A stretch of DNA of 64,000 nucleotides. Origin: Mantis religiosa. Lineage: Eukaryota; Arthropoda; Insecta; Mantodea; Mantidae. The position numbers were made by a program, and so were the translations under genes. The notes under the pieces were generated by a model. It was not told the origin of the DNA. It ran no database searches and worked only from the letters and a program-made list of their open reading frames with translations. Shown piece after piece: positions 39,505 through 49,933 of this stretch. Within the stretch, counting starts at the first letter, position 1. Each line of letters starts with the position of its first letter. Location: NCBI GenBank assembly GCA_030765055.1, contig CM060947.1, positions 66,336,156 to 66,400,155 of the forward strand, in the 5' to 3' direction.

Positions 39505-40610
39505 TATCGCGGTTTGGGACGGAAGGCGAGTACTACAGTAGAGGAAAATCCGTCGGCAAATGGCAAGAGATCGCCATAACCGTTCCTTAAATCTATGTCG
39601 ACCGTCTTGAAGTCCTGTTGAATGAGCGGGACCCAATTTTGTGGGAAGAAGGTCTTTTCGTCGGTCATGTAAGTGTTATTATTTCTCTCGTATTCCACGG
39701 CTACGCTCTCTATCACCTGTGCGAAAGTATCTCCAACCACTTGCGGAGTTACGAGATTGCAGTAGATGAACATTTCGTAAGGAAATCCCATATATGGATC
39801 TACAGGGTGTTTTGGTCCCGGTTGCAGAATGACGTCGGTATAGGGATCGAAACCTAGCATCTTTGCCATTGCAGGCGTCAGCATCAAACTGTGAATGACA
39901 TGCAGCGGTTTGTCCGCCCTGTCAGGCTGGGGCTGCGCCTCCGGCGGAGGAAGGTTTGCCGGGCCGGACTCGCTCTTTTCCGGCGCCGAGGGATGAGCGG
40001 TGGGAGGCTGTTGGTCGGAAGGTTTGGGTTTTCCGACACTTTGCGCCGGGGGTTTCGCCTGGGCGGGCTCGGGTTTCGTTTGCTTCGGTCTGGTTTGCTT
40101 CGGTCTCTGCGCGGGCGCGTCGTTCAAGGTTTCGTATTCGCCGATGGCGTATGGGAGAGCCGTGCGCACCACGTGCTCCACATAACCTTCCCAGGGAGCG
40201 TCGGGCAGTCGCTCGGGATGCGCGACCTCTGCATTGACGCTGACCTTGTTAGTGTTCTCGTCCAAGATGAAGAAGTTTTCTACCGACAAATGTTCCAGAA
40301 TGACCTCGTTGACGAGTTTCACCAGGTCTTTCGGTTGGTGCACGATGCCTTGCGGCATTTCCAAGCTGAACTTTGACCTGGTGGGAAGTTGCGTCATGGT
40401 GTATTTGGTGCCGAGGACGCACGCGTCGGCTGGAGCGACGTTGTAGAATTTTACCGGATACCTCACCTTCTGCAGAGCGACCTCCCATTCCCCCTGCAGA
40501 ACGACCCTCTCGGGCAAGATGTTTGAGAATCTTGCCGTGGTGTTATCGGTAAAGTGGTCCATGGAAGCATTGCTCACCAGCGTGAGAGAGAACGGCTTCG
40601 TCTTGATCAT
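39504..40610 (-). CDS. Penton-like minor capsid protein
   Basis: 368 residues from an ATG overlapping the integrase stop (ATGA). N-terminal FSLTLVSNASMDHF and GEWEVALQKVRYPV; C-terminal IYCNLVTPQVVGDT and LLPFADGFSS. Linker at about residues 170..245 is Pro/Lys/Gln-rich and longer than in A. Intact. Confidence 0.77.
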   Translation of the reverse strand: MIKTKPFSLTLVSNASMDHFTDNTTARFSNILPERVVLQGEWEVALQKVRYPVKFYNVAPADACVLGTKYTMTQLPTRSKFSLEMPQGIVHQPKDLVKLVNEVILEHLSVENFFILDENTNKVSVNAEVAHPERLPDAPWEGYVEHVVRTALPYAIGEYETLNDAPAQRPKQTRPKQTKPEPAQAKPPAQSVGKPKPSDQQPPTAHPSAPEKSESGPANLPPPEAQPQPDRADKPLHVIHSLMLTPAMAKMLGFDPYTDVILQPGPKHPVDPYMGFPYEMFIYCNLVTPQVVGDTFAQVIESVAVEYERNNNTYMTDEKTFFPQNWVPLIQQDFKTVDIDLRNGYGDLLPFADGFSSTVVLAFRPKPR

Positions 40611-41662
40611 GCCGGATCGACGGTCGAAGCCCTGACCCACGAGTTGAATTTGGCCGGATATCCCTTCCACTTGACTAACAGCTGTTTGTTGCGCCCTCTG
40701 CCCTTGGTTTGCAAAATGCGCTCGATTTTGAAGCTTTCGGGAAGAGCGACCTTTTGCAGCTCCTCGGTGTAAAATATGCCGTCTATGGATTCTCCGGCCA
40801 GATCCCTCAACTTATATACCACGGGCCGCCCTTCCACCACCTCGGAAATCTCGAATATTTCGTCCGTCCAATTTTGCTCGTATCCCTTGTCGAATTTCAT
40901 TTTCTCCTTCGAAATGCGCACGCGGTCGCCGACCGAATATTTAGGTCTGCTTGCTCGCGGCAGGCGCCTGTTTCCGTACAGATTGCGGTAAACCTGCAAG
41001 ATGTAGGACTCGTCCACCTGCTTGGGCGCCATCTTTATGGACCTGTGATGCGAACTGTTGTACGACTCGAGGAGGGCCGGAAGAACCTCCACGTATCTGT
41101 AAGTGTTTTTGAGAGTGAAATACCTCCACATCTTGGTCTTCAAGGTTCTGTTAAAACGCTCCACCACGCTGGCTTTCACGTTATTTTTGGTGGTGTAGTG
41201 TTGCACGCCGTGTTTCTTTAGAAAGTCGCGAAACGTTCGGTTAGTGAACTCGGTTCCCTTGTCTGTTTGGAGGACCCTAGGAACCCTTTGGGAAAATATG
41301 GAACGAAAGGACTGCGCCACCTCGGTGCCATGCTTCGTTTTCAGAGGAACGGCCCATGCATATTTGGAGAATACGTCTATGACGGTTAGAATGTAAGCAT
41401 ACGGTTTGTTGTGTTCTCTGAGGGTGCTCATGACGTTGAGATCCGCTTCCCACAGATCGTCCATGTTAGTCACGTGATAATATCTGGTGGGAAACCGTTT
41501 TCTCACAGGCTTGTGTAGAGTGTAACTGTCCTGGGTTCGAAGGAAGGACTCGATGTTGGCCCTTGACTCGCCGGTGGCCTTTCGGAGGGACTTGGCCGTT
41601 CCCAAGCCGGCGTAATGCTCCGGTTTGACATAAAACCGCCTCAACGCCGTCCATTCCTTCAT
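40607..41662 (-). CDS. DDE integrase with C-terminal chromodomain
   Basis: 351 residues from ATG MKEWTALRR, matching the A start; three upstream codons could extend it. Triad: DDLWEADL, LQTDKGTEF, VVERFNRTLK. Chromodomain-like end: ERILQTKGRGRNKQLLVKW and SWVRAS. Intact. Its activity fits the 6-bp duplication bordering this element. Confidence 0.93.
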   Translation of the reverse strand: MKEWTALRRFYVKPEHYAGLGTAKSLRKATGESRANIESFLRTQDSYTLHKPVRKRFPTRYYHVTNMDDLWEADLNVMSTLREHNKPYAYILTVIDVFSKYAWAVPLKTKHGTEVAQSFRSIFSQRVPRVLQTDKGTEFTNRTFRDFLKKHGVQHYTTKNNVKASVVERFNRTLKTKMWRYFTLKNTYRYVEVLPALLESYNSSHHRSIKMAPKQVDESYILQVYRNLYGNRRLPRASRPKYSVGDRVRISKEKMKFDKGYEQNWTDEIFEISEVVEGRPVVYKLRDLAGESIDGIFYTEELQKVALPESFKIERILQTKGRGRNKQLLVKWKGYPAKFNSWVRASTVDPA

Positions 41663-41675
41663 CGCAAGCAAGCCC

Positions 41676-42065
41676 TCACAGGGGTACCCAACGCCGAGGG
41701 CGCAATTGATACGTTTTGGAGGGTGACCTCGGTTTCTTTTTCTTGCGAGGAGACAGCGGGTTGCGTTTTATGGTCCTTTTCGCTACTTCCTCCTTCACCC
41801 GCGTCGCCGGTTCCAAGTCCTGGTAGGCATCGTCGTCGTCGTCGTCTTTGTCGTTGCTAAGGAAGGGTCGTCTCACTTGTGTCACCAGGTCTAGATACTT
41901 TCCCAATTTATATTTTACGAGACGCCACTTTTCGTCGGCAGACAGTTTTGCTCGCTGAACGTTCTCCATCTCCTTGGCCAATCTAGAAATACTCTTGTCT
42001 ATGACGTGAAGCTTTTCCACGGTTTTCGGCTGCGGGGCCACCACGATCTGCCGACCGTACTTCAT
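41676..42065 (-). CDS. Coiled-coil protein with basic tail
   Basis: 129 residues: MKYGRQIVVAPQPKTV, a helical middle, acidic DDDDDD, then RKKKKPRSPS and YQLRPRRW. ATG overlaps the pX-like stop (ATGA). Homologue of 7007..7414. Confidence 0.67.
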   Translation of the reverse strand: MKYGRQIVVAPQPKTVEKLHVIDKSISRLAKEMENVQRAKLSADEKWRLVKYKLGKYLDLVTQVRRPFLSNDKDDDDDDAYQDLEPATRVKEEVAKRTIKRNPLSPRKKKKPRSPSKTYQLRPRRWVPL

Positions 42066-42433
42066 CCTGCAAATTTCGAGACGAGCGCGCTACCGAGCGA
42101 ACCTAGAACGGGGAGCAGAAACGTCGGAAGGAAACCTCCTTTCTGAATCAATATCTTCTTCTTTTTCTTCAAGGGAACCCGCTTGTCTATCAGTTTCCGC
42201 CAAGACGCCCTATGTTTCTTTAAGCGACTCAGGCACTTTTGCGGAAGTTGCACGTGACCTCTGCACACGTTGAGCATGCATTCGCAAATGGCCTTTATCA
42301 GATCTCCATCGGCATTTTTTAACATTTTTTTGCGCTGCGGAGCCTTCGCCTTGGCCAAGGTCGACAAAAGTCCGTGCTGCCTCGCTATGAGCGGGCTGCT
42401 CAATTTTGCGATGCTCATCCTGCCTCTAACCAT
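42062..42433 (-). CDS. pX-like small basic core protein
   Basis: 123 residues, same length as A. CMLNVCRGHVQLP, KKKKKILIQKGG and FLPTFLLPVLGSLGSALVS. Intact. Confidence 0.72.
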   Translation of the reverse strand: MVRGRMSIAKLSSPLIARQHGLLSTLAKAKAPQRKKMLKNADGDLIKAICECMLNVCRGHVQLPQKCLSRLKKHRASWRKLIDKRVPLKKKKKILIQKGGFLPTFLLPVLGSLGSALVSKFAG

Positions 42434-42562
42434 GTTTGCGCGGGAATGACGCTGGCGGAGGAACAGGCCCCTTATTTAACCTACCAAAAAACACCCTGTA
42501 AATGCACATGGAGTCGTGCAAAACCCCACATAGATGCCATTCGATCGTTTCGGTAGGCGGCC

Positions 42563-43198
42563 TCAGTTGGGTACGAAATAGGAGAGCGTTTCGTCCGGAA
42601 GGACGCTGGTTCGATACCTATAGAGGTCCGGCGTGTATTGCGTGCAATCCAGCACTAGATATCCGTGCGGGTGCTCGGTAGCCTTCTGGAATGCCTCCAA
42701 CAGAAACCTAGAGTTCCTGGGTTCGATCTGCTGGCATAATCTGTCTATCTGCATCTTGTCCCTGTTATTTTTGAAGACCACGATGTAGTTTGCATTCAGA
42801 GATATGTTCCTATATTTCTGCCCTTGCGGAAACACGTTTTGCAGTATGTAGACGATCCCGAAGCGCTTGTGATGAGAGTCTCTGGTGAAAAAATTAGACG
42901 AGTCCTTTCCCCCTCCTTCCCCCATGAGGTCGTCCAAAATGACTAGAAAGTTCTCCCTGACATCCTCCAGTCGGGGAATGCCCGGATGCGCCTCGCACTT
43001 GAGAGGCAAGTCTTCGAGCCTCGGCGAATATTCGGGCGGGTGGCACCACAGTACCCTCTTCGGGCGCTTGTCGAACATGCGGTCGGCGTGACGTATGAGG
43101 TTTTTCACGAAGGTCGACTTTCCGCATCGCGACGGTCCCGCCACCAGCATCGTGCTCGGAAAATTGAACCTTCTCAAGTCCGCGGGCGGGCGTCGCAT
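42563..43198 (-). CDS. FtsK/HerA (A32-like) packaging ATPase
   Basis: 211 residues. Walker A GPSRCGKST, Walker B LVILDDL, LQNVFPQG, NNRDKMQIDRLCQQIEPRN. Intact; lies between PolB and the pX-like gene as in A. Confidence 0.9.
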   Translation of the reverse strand: MRRPPADLRRFNFPSTMLVAGPSRCGKSTFVKNLIRHADRMFDKRPKRVLWCHPPEYSPRLEDLPLKCEAHPGIPRLEDVRENFLVILDDLMGEGGGKDSSNFFTRDSHHKRFGIVYILQNVFPQGQKYRNISLNANYIVVFKNNRDKMQIDRLCQQIEPRNSRFLLEAFQKATEHPHGYLVLDCTQYTPDLYRYRTSVLPDETLSYFVPN

Positions 43199-43250
43199 CG
43201 TGTCTCCGGAGAGCGTAGGTTCGAACTGACACGCGGGCGCACCGGGTTCC

Positions 43251-46200
43251 TCATTTATTCCGTACCCTCTTGTACCCGTAAGGGTGAGAGTCGAAGCCCT
43301 CGGCGAGCACTCGCTTGTTCACCAGCATGCGGAAGGTCTTGACGCTGGGCTCGGTCACGATCGTCCACGAGGGTTTCCTAGAAATCTGCGTCCCCGCCAG
43401 CGTCACCGTCCTGTCGGGGTCCCTCAGCACCATGTCCCGAATCACTTCGGCGTTCACCATCTCCAAGTTCCCCGAATTCAGGGTGATGCCCTTCACCTTG
43501 CACACCGAGAAGGTCTTGCCCGTCTCCGGGGACCGAATCTCCATGCAGTAGCTCTTCGGCCCCGTGGAAGCAAACCGGGAGATGTACGAGCCCCGTCCGT
43601 ATTTCTCCAACTCGTCCGTCATGTCTCCCAGGAGGCGTCCGACGGACGGCGTCCATTCCCCCGGAGAGGCGGCGGCGACGACGGAGTCGGTGTCGAAGTA
43701 GATCACCCGTTCTCCGAGGCGCTTGAGGTAGGAGTAGAGCACCAGGCGTGCGTGGGCCGTGGTGTACGCCGCGACGACCGCATTGGAGGTGGGGTTGACC
43801 TTGGGACACTGCTCGCAGAACCTCCACACCACGTACATGATGTCGTCGGTGACGGGCATGTAGGTCTGCACTTCGACGCCCGGATCGTTGAGCAGCTTCA
43901 GGAGACGGTCGTACCGCTCCACTAGCTCGCAGGTGGGGAGGTTGTCCCTCTGCCCGAGCTTGCCCCAGAAGCTGTTGAGCATCAGCTTGGCCAGCTCGCG
44001 CCGACCGGGGTTGGGTGCGATGGCCTGGGGATCCAGGTCGACGCCTTCGTGCTCCGAGAACTCCCTGAGGTACCTCTCTCTCGCGGCAGGCGCGTCGCAG
44101 CCCGACGGCCAGCCGGAGGCCTGCGTCTTTATCTTGAGGAACTGGTCGACGTAGTCCTCGAACAGACCCTTGGCTCCGGTGGCCGGGTCGTACTGCACCA
44201 CGTCGTACTCCCAGATCTCGTAGACCTGGAGGAGGCGGTACCCGTCTTCGAGGGCGACTTTCATTTCGTCGACCACCCAGGTGCCCGTCAGGGCTCGCTC
44301 GTCGTCTCTGTGGTCGCACTCTGCCTGGTTTTCCGCCTCTGCACAAGCGCGGCATAGTGGAAACATGAGCTTCCCGTTGATGCGCGCCGGCAGCACCGGG
44401 TGGTAGAGATGTTGGGGCGGTAGAACCTTCGCCTTGACCAGCCCGCCGGGCACGTCTTCCAGCCGAGGAAAGCGATCCACGTGAATCTTCGGGTGGCCGA
44501 CGGGGTAGGGCTTTGTCTTGTTGACGAACGGGTACAGGCTGCAGACGTCGTAATAGAATATCTTGTTGTCCCCCTTGGCCTCGCTATACGTCTTGGTGCA
44601 GTTGGTGCGGCCTCCGTAGAAGGCGTCTCTAGGGTTCAGGGGTTCGGGAACCGGGAAGTCTCTCGCGTGGCGCTCGAGCTCTCGGTCCGCCTTCAGCGCG
44701 GCGTGGAACTCGCACTCCCACATTTCCACCACGGCGTAGCCGGCCTGCCTGATATTGGCCGCGACCTTCTCGGTGCCCTCGAACCTGGAGGCCATGGTTT
44801 CGTTGGCCGTGTTGTAGATCGGGGCATGGCGGTTGTGAAAGCAGCGCGGACAGCCGTGGTAGAAGCACCCGTGGAAGAAGTACGCGGTCTTTTCTTCCTC
44901 CCTGCACCCGTCCACCTTGTGGCCCGCGATTTTAACTTCGCGTCCTCGCAAAGCGTCCTGAATCACGATGTCGCGTTTCAGCTCCAGCCAAGTCAGCCAT
45001 ATGCATGCTATGCGAGACTGCCTGTCCGCGAGTCGATACCCTCCCGGGGGCAGGAGGGCGATCTTCTTCGGCGGCATGAAGCGCTTCCTGTACACGCACA
45101 TGCACGCCTGCGCGATGGTGACGCATTCCCTGAAGGGATCGATGTCGTTCTCGTCTAGGAATTCCCTTCTGAATTTGGAAACTCCTTGGCTCAGGAGAAA
45201 GACGTCCATCTTGCAATACTTCACCATCTCCGCCTTCATGTCGAAGACGTCGCCGGAGGCCGCCTTTTCATCGTGCCACCGTTCGAAGGCCTTTCGAGCC
45301 TCTACCGACATGCCCTCCGGGCAGTAATACTTTTTGTCGGGAATGGGGCCGACGTAGTGCTCGTTTTCCTTGGTGTTAAATAAGTAAGGAAAGTAGCCTT
45401 TGCATTCCTTCAACTCGAACGTCTTGGAAAATCGAGACAGTGGCATGGGTATGAAGTTGAGCGAGTCTATAAATGTGACGTCACCGTATCTCATTCGGTA
45501 TATCTTGCAGCCATTCATGATAAGCTCCGGCGTCCATTTTAAATGTCCCACCATGTACTTTAATAAAAATTGACCGTCGTAGGCTCTGAGGTTATGAGCC
45601 ACCACGATGACGTCCCAGGCTTCGAACCTCGGCTGCGTGACGTGTTCGAAGAACTGCTTTACCGGGTCGCTCGCGAACACCCATTCTTTGACGCCGCACT
45701 CGGTACAGTACGCCATCTTGCGGCGCTCGTCGATGCAAAGCGGACAGGCTTGGTATAACACGCACAAGTTAGGCACATGCTCGTAGACGTTCTGCTTGCC
45801 GGAATACGGCTCGTTTTGCGTGCATTCGAAATCTATAAACATAAACACGTATCTATTTCTTTTGTTTTTGCAGGCGTATGGTTGCATAAAGCACATGTGT
45901 GCAGAATTAACGTGCGTCTTGCAATGTTTGCAGAACTTTTCTCCGCACTCGTGCGGGGTTTTTCTGTATCTGGAATTCACCAGCTTATGGCAAGACGTGC
46001 ACGCCTTCTCGACGTCGCACACCGAGAGGTCTTTAGGGTAAAATGCGCCTTTCTTGGCGTGGTTCATATAACATGTAGGTCCCTTAAAATCTCTGTTGCA
46101 CGCAGGACAGTGTATGTACGCATCGGATCGGGCATCGCATTGCTGGTGGCATTTACAACACTTGGCTTCGCACCGATGGTATTCTCTTTTGTGTGCCGAG

Positions 46201-47039
46201 GGATGGCGACACTGGCGGCAATAATATTTACATTTAAAACACATGTGAAGGTCGACGATGGCGTTAAAGTGCCCCTCGTGATACATGACGTCTATGTGTT
46301 TATCGCTTTGCTTATCGGACTCGTACAGCACGTGCTTACCCGTATGATCGCCAAACACCGTCACAGCGTAGCCCTTTAACTCCGCATCAAAACATCTGAC
46401 GTCATCTATGGTGCAGCTGACGTTGCCTTTCCCCACGCGCTGGCACAGAGCTTCGGCTTTTTGTTTTTGGAGGAATTCTGAGCGTCTCATCGTGGTGTAA
46501 TTGACGTCACGATCCACTTTGGCTTTGGCGACAACAATGGCTCTTGCCAAGCACAGGCGGTCATTGTTTCTAATTTCCACAATGCCTTTGTTGCCGCTGC
46601 AAGCATCGCAGGGTTTGTAACACGAACCCGCGACCTCTTTGGTCCACACAAAAGTAACTTTCAGAGGACCGTTTAGCAAGAACTGATTGTTGGTCTGCAT
46701 GACCTTTTCGATGCTTTGAATAACGGCATCTGCGTTCACTTGGTCTGCACGCCTCACGCTCATGTTAAACTCTTTGGAGGTCTCCTTCTCGTCCGACAGC
46801 GATATTCCCAAGTAACCGGGTTCGCCGTCTAGAAGGTTCTCCTTGGCAAAATTTAGAATATCGTTAAATAAATGCGCCACCCATTGCTCGGGGTTTGCAT
46901 CTCTGGGGGTCGGGTTCACTGAAATTTCTGTTTCGGTAAAGCCGGAAAATAGTCTTTTCATCGATCTCTGCCTATGTGCTAATATTTCAAAGGTAGGCTG
47001 AGAGGTCGAGTCTCGACTTACCCCCGGTTGATTGTCCAT
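43251..47039 (-). CDS. Protein-primed DNA polymerase B, full length
   Basis: 1262 residues from ATG MDNQPGV; an in-frame ATG at 47078 would add 13. Order: unknown N-terminal domain; Cys/His-rich zinc region (about 270..385); exonuclease motifs FIDFECTQ (about 402), VAHNLRAYDGQ (about 481), YCKMDVFL (about 607); Vsr-like block VDGCREEE ... FHGCFYHGC ... MWECEF (about 710..780); polymerase motifs DVCSLYP (about 831), KLMLNSFWGK (about 1018), YFDTDSV (about 1114). The only intact polymerase in the window. TATA-like TATATAG near 47146..47152 on the minus strand. Confidence 0.93.
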   Translation of the reverse strand: MDNQPGVSRDSTSQPTFEILAHRQRSMKRLFSGFTETEISVNPTPRDANPEQWVAHLFNDILNFAKENLLDGEPGYLGISLSDEKETSKEFNMSVRRADQVNADAVIQSIEKVMQTNNQFLLNGPLKVTFVWTKEVAGSCYKPCDACSGNKGIVEIRNNDRLCLARAIVVAKAKVDRDVNYTTMRRSEFLQKQKAEALCQRVGKGNVSCTIDDVRCFDAELKGYAVTVFGDHTGKHVLYESDKQSDKHIDVMYHEGHFNAIVDLHMCFKCKYYCRQCRHPSAHKREYHRCEAKCCKCHQQCDARSDAYIHCPACNRDFKGPTCYMNHAKKGAFYPKDLSVCDVEKACTSCHKLVNSRYRKTPHECGEKFCKHCKTHVNSAHMCFMQPYACKNKRNRYVFMFIDFECTQNEPYSGKQNVYEHVPNLCVLYQACPLCIDERRKMAYCTECGVKEWVFASDPVKQFFEHVTQPRFEAWDVIVVAHNLRAYDGQFLLKYMVGHLKWTPELIMNGCKIYRMRYGDVTFIDSLNFIPMPLSRFSKTFELKECKGYFPYLFNTKENEHYVGPIPDKKYYCPEGMSVEARKAFERWHDEKAASGDVFDMKAEMVKYCKMDVFLLSQGVSKFRREFLDENDIDPFRECVTIAQACMCVYRKRFMPPKKIALLPPGGYRLADRQSRIACIWLTWLELKRDIVIQDALRGREVKIAGHKVDGCREEEKTAYFFHGCFYHGCPRCFHNRHAPIYNTANETMASRFEGTEKVAANIRQAGYAVVEMWECEFHAALKADRELERHARDFPVPEPLNPRDAFYGGRTNCTKTYSEAKGDNKIFYYDVCSLYPFVNKTKPYPVGHPKIHVDRFPRLEDVPGGLVKAKVLPPQHLYHPVLPARINGKLMFPLCRACAEAENQAECDHRDDERALTGTWVVDEMKVALEDGYRLLQVYEIWEYDVVQYDPATGAKGLFEDYVDQFLKIKTQASGWPSGCDAPAARERYLREFSEHEGVDLDPQAIAPNPGRRELAKLMLNSFWGKLGQRDNLPTCELVERYDRLLKLLNDPGVEVQTYMPVTDDIMYVVWRFCEQCPKVNPTSNAVVAAYTTAHARLVLYSYLKRLGERVIYFDTDSVVAAASPGEWTPSVGRLLGDMTDELEKYGRGSYISRFASTGPKSYCMEIRSPETGKTFSVCKVKGITLNSGNLEMVNAEVIRDMVLRDPDRTVTLAGTQISRKPSWTIVTEPSVKTFRMLVNKRVLAEGFDSHPYGYKRVRNK

Positions 47040-47095
47040 GTTGCTGCTTCGCGCGCGCACAACCACTCGCAAACACACGCACTTTATTTTTTGAA

Positions 47096-47752
47096 ATTCC
47101 TTTCAAAGCGTTTTCTTTTTTCATTCGCTTCCTCTTTTTTTTATTCTATATATGAAAGTTTTCGGAAATCAACTCGGAAATATATTTTTCCTACGGTCTA
47201 AGGTCCTGCTCGTTTATCGTTAAAGAAAAAGCTGCTCTTTTAACAAAAATGCGTATAAGTAGGATTTTATGTTACGATGTTAAAATAATCGCATAGTTTC
47301 AACAAAACATCACTGTCAACGTCCAGTTGTCACTTCGGCGAGCGGCTTATCGCCTCGCTCTTTTAAAGGCCACCTTATCGCAACCGCAGTTTCCGCTTGC
47401 GCACTAGTTAAATGCCTCATTAGCAAGTCCGGCGGGTTATCGCACCGCAACTTCCCGACTGGCAATCTGCTGCCTCTCGCCACAGCTTTCCGGTCTCGCC
47501 ACTCGGGCGCCCGTTCATCCGGTTTCGATATGGTGTTACATTCGCAATCGTCCAACGCAGAACCGCAATTAAAGAGTTTCGTGCTAATCAGTTTCCGTTC
47601 ACCCGTCCTTTTAATTCTCCCACGTGCTTTCTCCAGACCTTTAATCACATCGGCCATATTGCTTGGCGGAAATCCTGTGCTGATTACTTGTCCTTTTAAA
47701 CTGGCAGCTTTGCATCGCTAGCTTCATTCTCAGTCTTGCTTCAGCCGTCGCC
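47096..47752. promoter_or_regulatory. Divergent intergenic region between PolB and the Ser/Pro-rich gene
   Basis: No supported gene. Repeated TTATCG(C) and CCGG/CCGCTTGCG-type motifs; similar motif types occur in 12341..13029 of A. Confidence 0.4.
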
Positions 47753-48872
47753 ATGTACCATCCGGCTACTACTGTCGTCACCGTCACCACGGAGCGTTTT
47801 TTTTTCTCCGACATCAGGTCAAGTCTATAGACAACTGCTGACAGAGCAACAACAGCTGCACTCTCTTGAAGCACTGCTTAACGTGCACACATACCAACAG
47901 CAGCAGCAGCAACCACAGGACTGGCCATTCGATTTGCCTCCGCTCGAGGCACCTCACCCACCTCTGCAGGCCATTCATCTGCAGGAGCAGCAGCAGCAGC
48001 AGGATCATCAACAGCCTTTGCCGGCCTTTGCGCCTCAATTTCAGCATCTGCTGCCCCACTGGCCGCAGTTGCCAGCACTAGCCGACTCCGGCGATCAGGG
48101 CTCCACTTCTTCTTCTGTGCAGTTCATCTCGCCGGCTTATCCGTCAGGCTCCACCACGGCTGACAGCGGGGTCTTTTCGCATACAAATTTCTTCAATTCA
48201 GCAGGGGCGACACCATATCAGTCAACTTTAGCCTCCTCCGCTTGCTATTCACCAGACTTTTTCCATCAGCGTAGCTCTCCTGGTTTCTCTTCTGTTTCCA
48301 CGCCACAACCTCAACACTCCTCCACACCTCTTCCATCTTCTTCTTTTTCTTTCCTCTCCACCCACCAACCGGTGCCACTTCAGGATATTAGCGTTCAACC
48401 TCTCTCTCCCCATTCCCCTTCTTACCCTCCTCCTCCCCTAACTGTGTCGTCCTCCTCCTCCCCCTCCATCATAGCAGTCCCCTTCTCCCACTCTCCCATC
48501 CTAACTCAAAAATCAATCTCGCCTCCTGCTTTGCAAAATTCAGCGTTTAACAATGGTGCGTCAGACCCGTCACTGTTAAGAGTGCTGTCCTGCACGCCTA
48601 ACAAATTTGGTGTGGCAGCACGCCGGAACCTGTTTCCGGTGTGGTCGGCGCAGTCGTTGCTTTTGCAACACAGCCCCGGCTGGTGCAGATTTGGCAGCTG
48701 CGACGAGGACGGCTACGACCATCTGCTAGCCGCCCTGCCAGAGGTTGAGGACCAGCACATTTCTTCCCTTGCTGTTCCACATTTGCTGCCGATTGCCCTC
48801 AAGGATCGGCGGCGTTTGGCGGCAATCTCCCCGGAGTTCCGCGTCAAGCGACGCAGACAGTGCAGTGATTAG
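47753..48872 (+). pseudogene. Ser/Pro/Gln-rich accessory protein with a frame break at a T9 run
   Basis: The only suitable ATG (MYHPATTVV) is out of frame with the long body; the break is at a run of nine T near 47798..47806, and may be a mutation, slippage site or sequencing error. Body: Gln-rich (LTEQQQLHSLEALL), Ser/Pro-rich middle, conserved C-terminus: LSCTPNKF, ARRNLF, QHSPGWC, SCDEDGYD-x-LL-x2-LPEVE, HISSLAVPHLLPI and basic RRRQ. Homologue of 13030..14307. Confidence 0.6.
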
Positions 48873-49074
48873 TGGGTGAACCTGTGTTCAGTGGATATTT
48901 TATGTTCAGAGGTTTTTTTAGTTTATTATTTGTCCAATTAGTCAGTGTTTCATTAGCTTAATTTTTTGCTATTGTTTTTCTCAATTGTTTCTCTAGTGTC
49001 TTTCCTCTTATATATATGTGCAGAATTTAATTTTAAAAAGTTCCTTGTGTTTCAAAAAACAAATAGCTATTGCC

Positions 49075-49317
49075 ATGCCTCAGTGCATTTGTTCAAAATG
49101 CGGACATTTTAGATATTCAGAAAAACACTACGTGCTATGCGTTAAAAAACATTTCACTGTGTGGCTGGCATTCCCTCCTCCAAGAAATTCGTTCTCCCCT
49201 CGATGTCTGCAATGTCAAGCTGTGCGAGCATGTGTGTTAAACAATCTTCCAAATCCATTAAATCACGCCATCAGTCAATTTCATTTGTTATATAACTGCC
49301 AACGTTGCAACCGATAA
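49075..49317 (+). CDS. Small Cys-rich accessory protein, paralogue 1
   Basis: 80 residues from ATG MPQCICSKCGHF. Family motif FSPRCLQCQAVRACVLNNLPNP, a His, and a final C-x2-C. N-terminal C-x-C-x2-C-x-H-like cluster suggests zinc. Plus strand, second accessory gene as in A. Confidence 0.6.
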   Translation: MPQCICSKCGHFRYSEKHYVLCVKKHFTVWLAFPPPRNSFSPRCLQCQAVRACVLNNLPNPLNHAISQFHLLYNCQRCNR

Positions 49318-49395
49318 TTATCTGCTTTTATAAGTATTTCAAATAACTTGTATCATATAAAAACATAACTACTCCTTTCCTCTGTAGCATCCATC

Positions 49396-49803
49396 ATGGA
49401 CAAGTGTGACTATTGTGGTGCTGATGAAAGCGAATCTCAACGGTTCCATTTCTGCACAAAATTTTGTGAAAATTATTGCAACCATTCCTATTGTTGGCAT
49501 TGTTTCAAATATGACTGGCATCGTAAACATTATCTGGTCTGTAAATGGCAACCTTATGTGTGTAAAAGCCAAACAAAGAATTATTCTCCGGCATGTTTGC
49601 AGTGTTTGGCAAAGCGCATATGTGTCTTGAATAGCTTACCTGACCCATATGCTCACGTTTTAAAATCATCGTGCACGTGCTCGCATTGCGTTAAAAAATC
49701 TCATCATCGTGACTGTTGTGAATGCTGTGAAGATGAAGGATGCTCATGTTTTCATTGCCCACGCTGTGGGGCATTCCAAAACTTTACCCATATAAATTAT
49801 TAA
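49396..49803 (+). CDS. Small Cys-rich accessory protein, paralogue 2 (longer)
   Basis: 135 residues with about 25 Cys. N-terminal C-x2-C and C/H-rich block (CDYCG, HFCTKFC, CWHCFKY), family motif YSPACLQCLAKRICVLNSLP-x-PYAH, then an extended tail of C-x-C-x2-C and CC pairs absent from the A paralogue. High Cys density points to several zinc sites or a metal-binding role. Confidence 0.65.
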   Translation: MDKCDYCGADESESQRFHFCTKFCENYCNHSYCWHCFKYDWHRKHYLVCKWQPYVCKSQTKNYSPACLQCLAKRICVLNSLPDPYAHVLKSSCTCSHCVKKSHHRDCCECCEDEGCSCFHCPRCGAFQNFTHINY

Positions 49804-49902
49804 CTATTTTCTCATTGGTGTGGTGTTTTTGTTTATATATAAATGCAAATGTAACACAAGGGCTTTTTTTTGTAAATTTTTATATGTTCTCAATTCTTAT
49901 CA

Positions 49903-49933
<31 letters not shown>

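Noticed and set aside
43378..44355. 325-codon minus-strand ORF inside PolB of C
   Set aside because: Out-of-frame shadow of the GC-rich polymerase C-terminal region, Arg/Gly-rich and without a recognisable domain.
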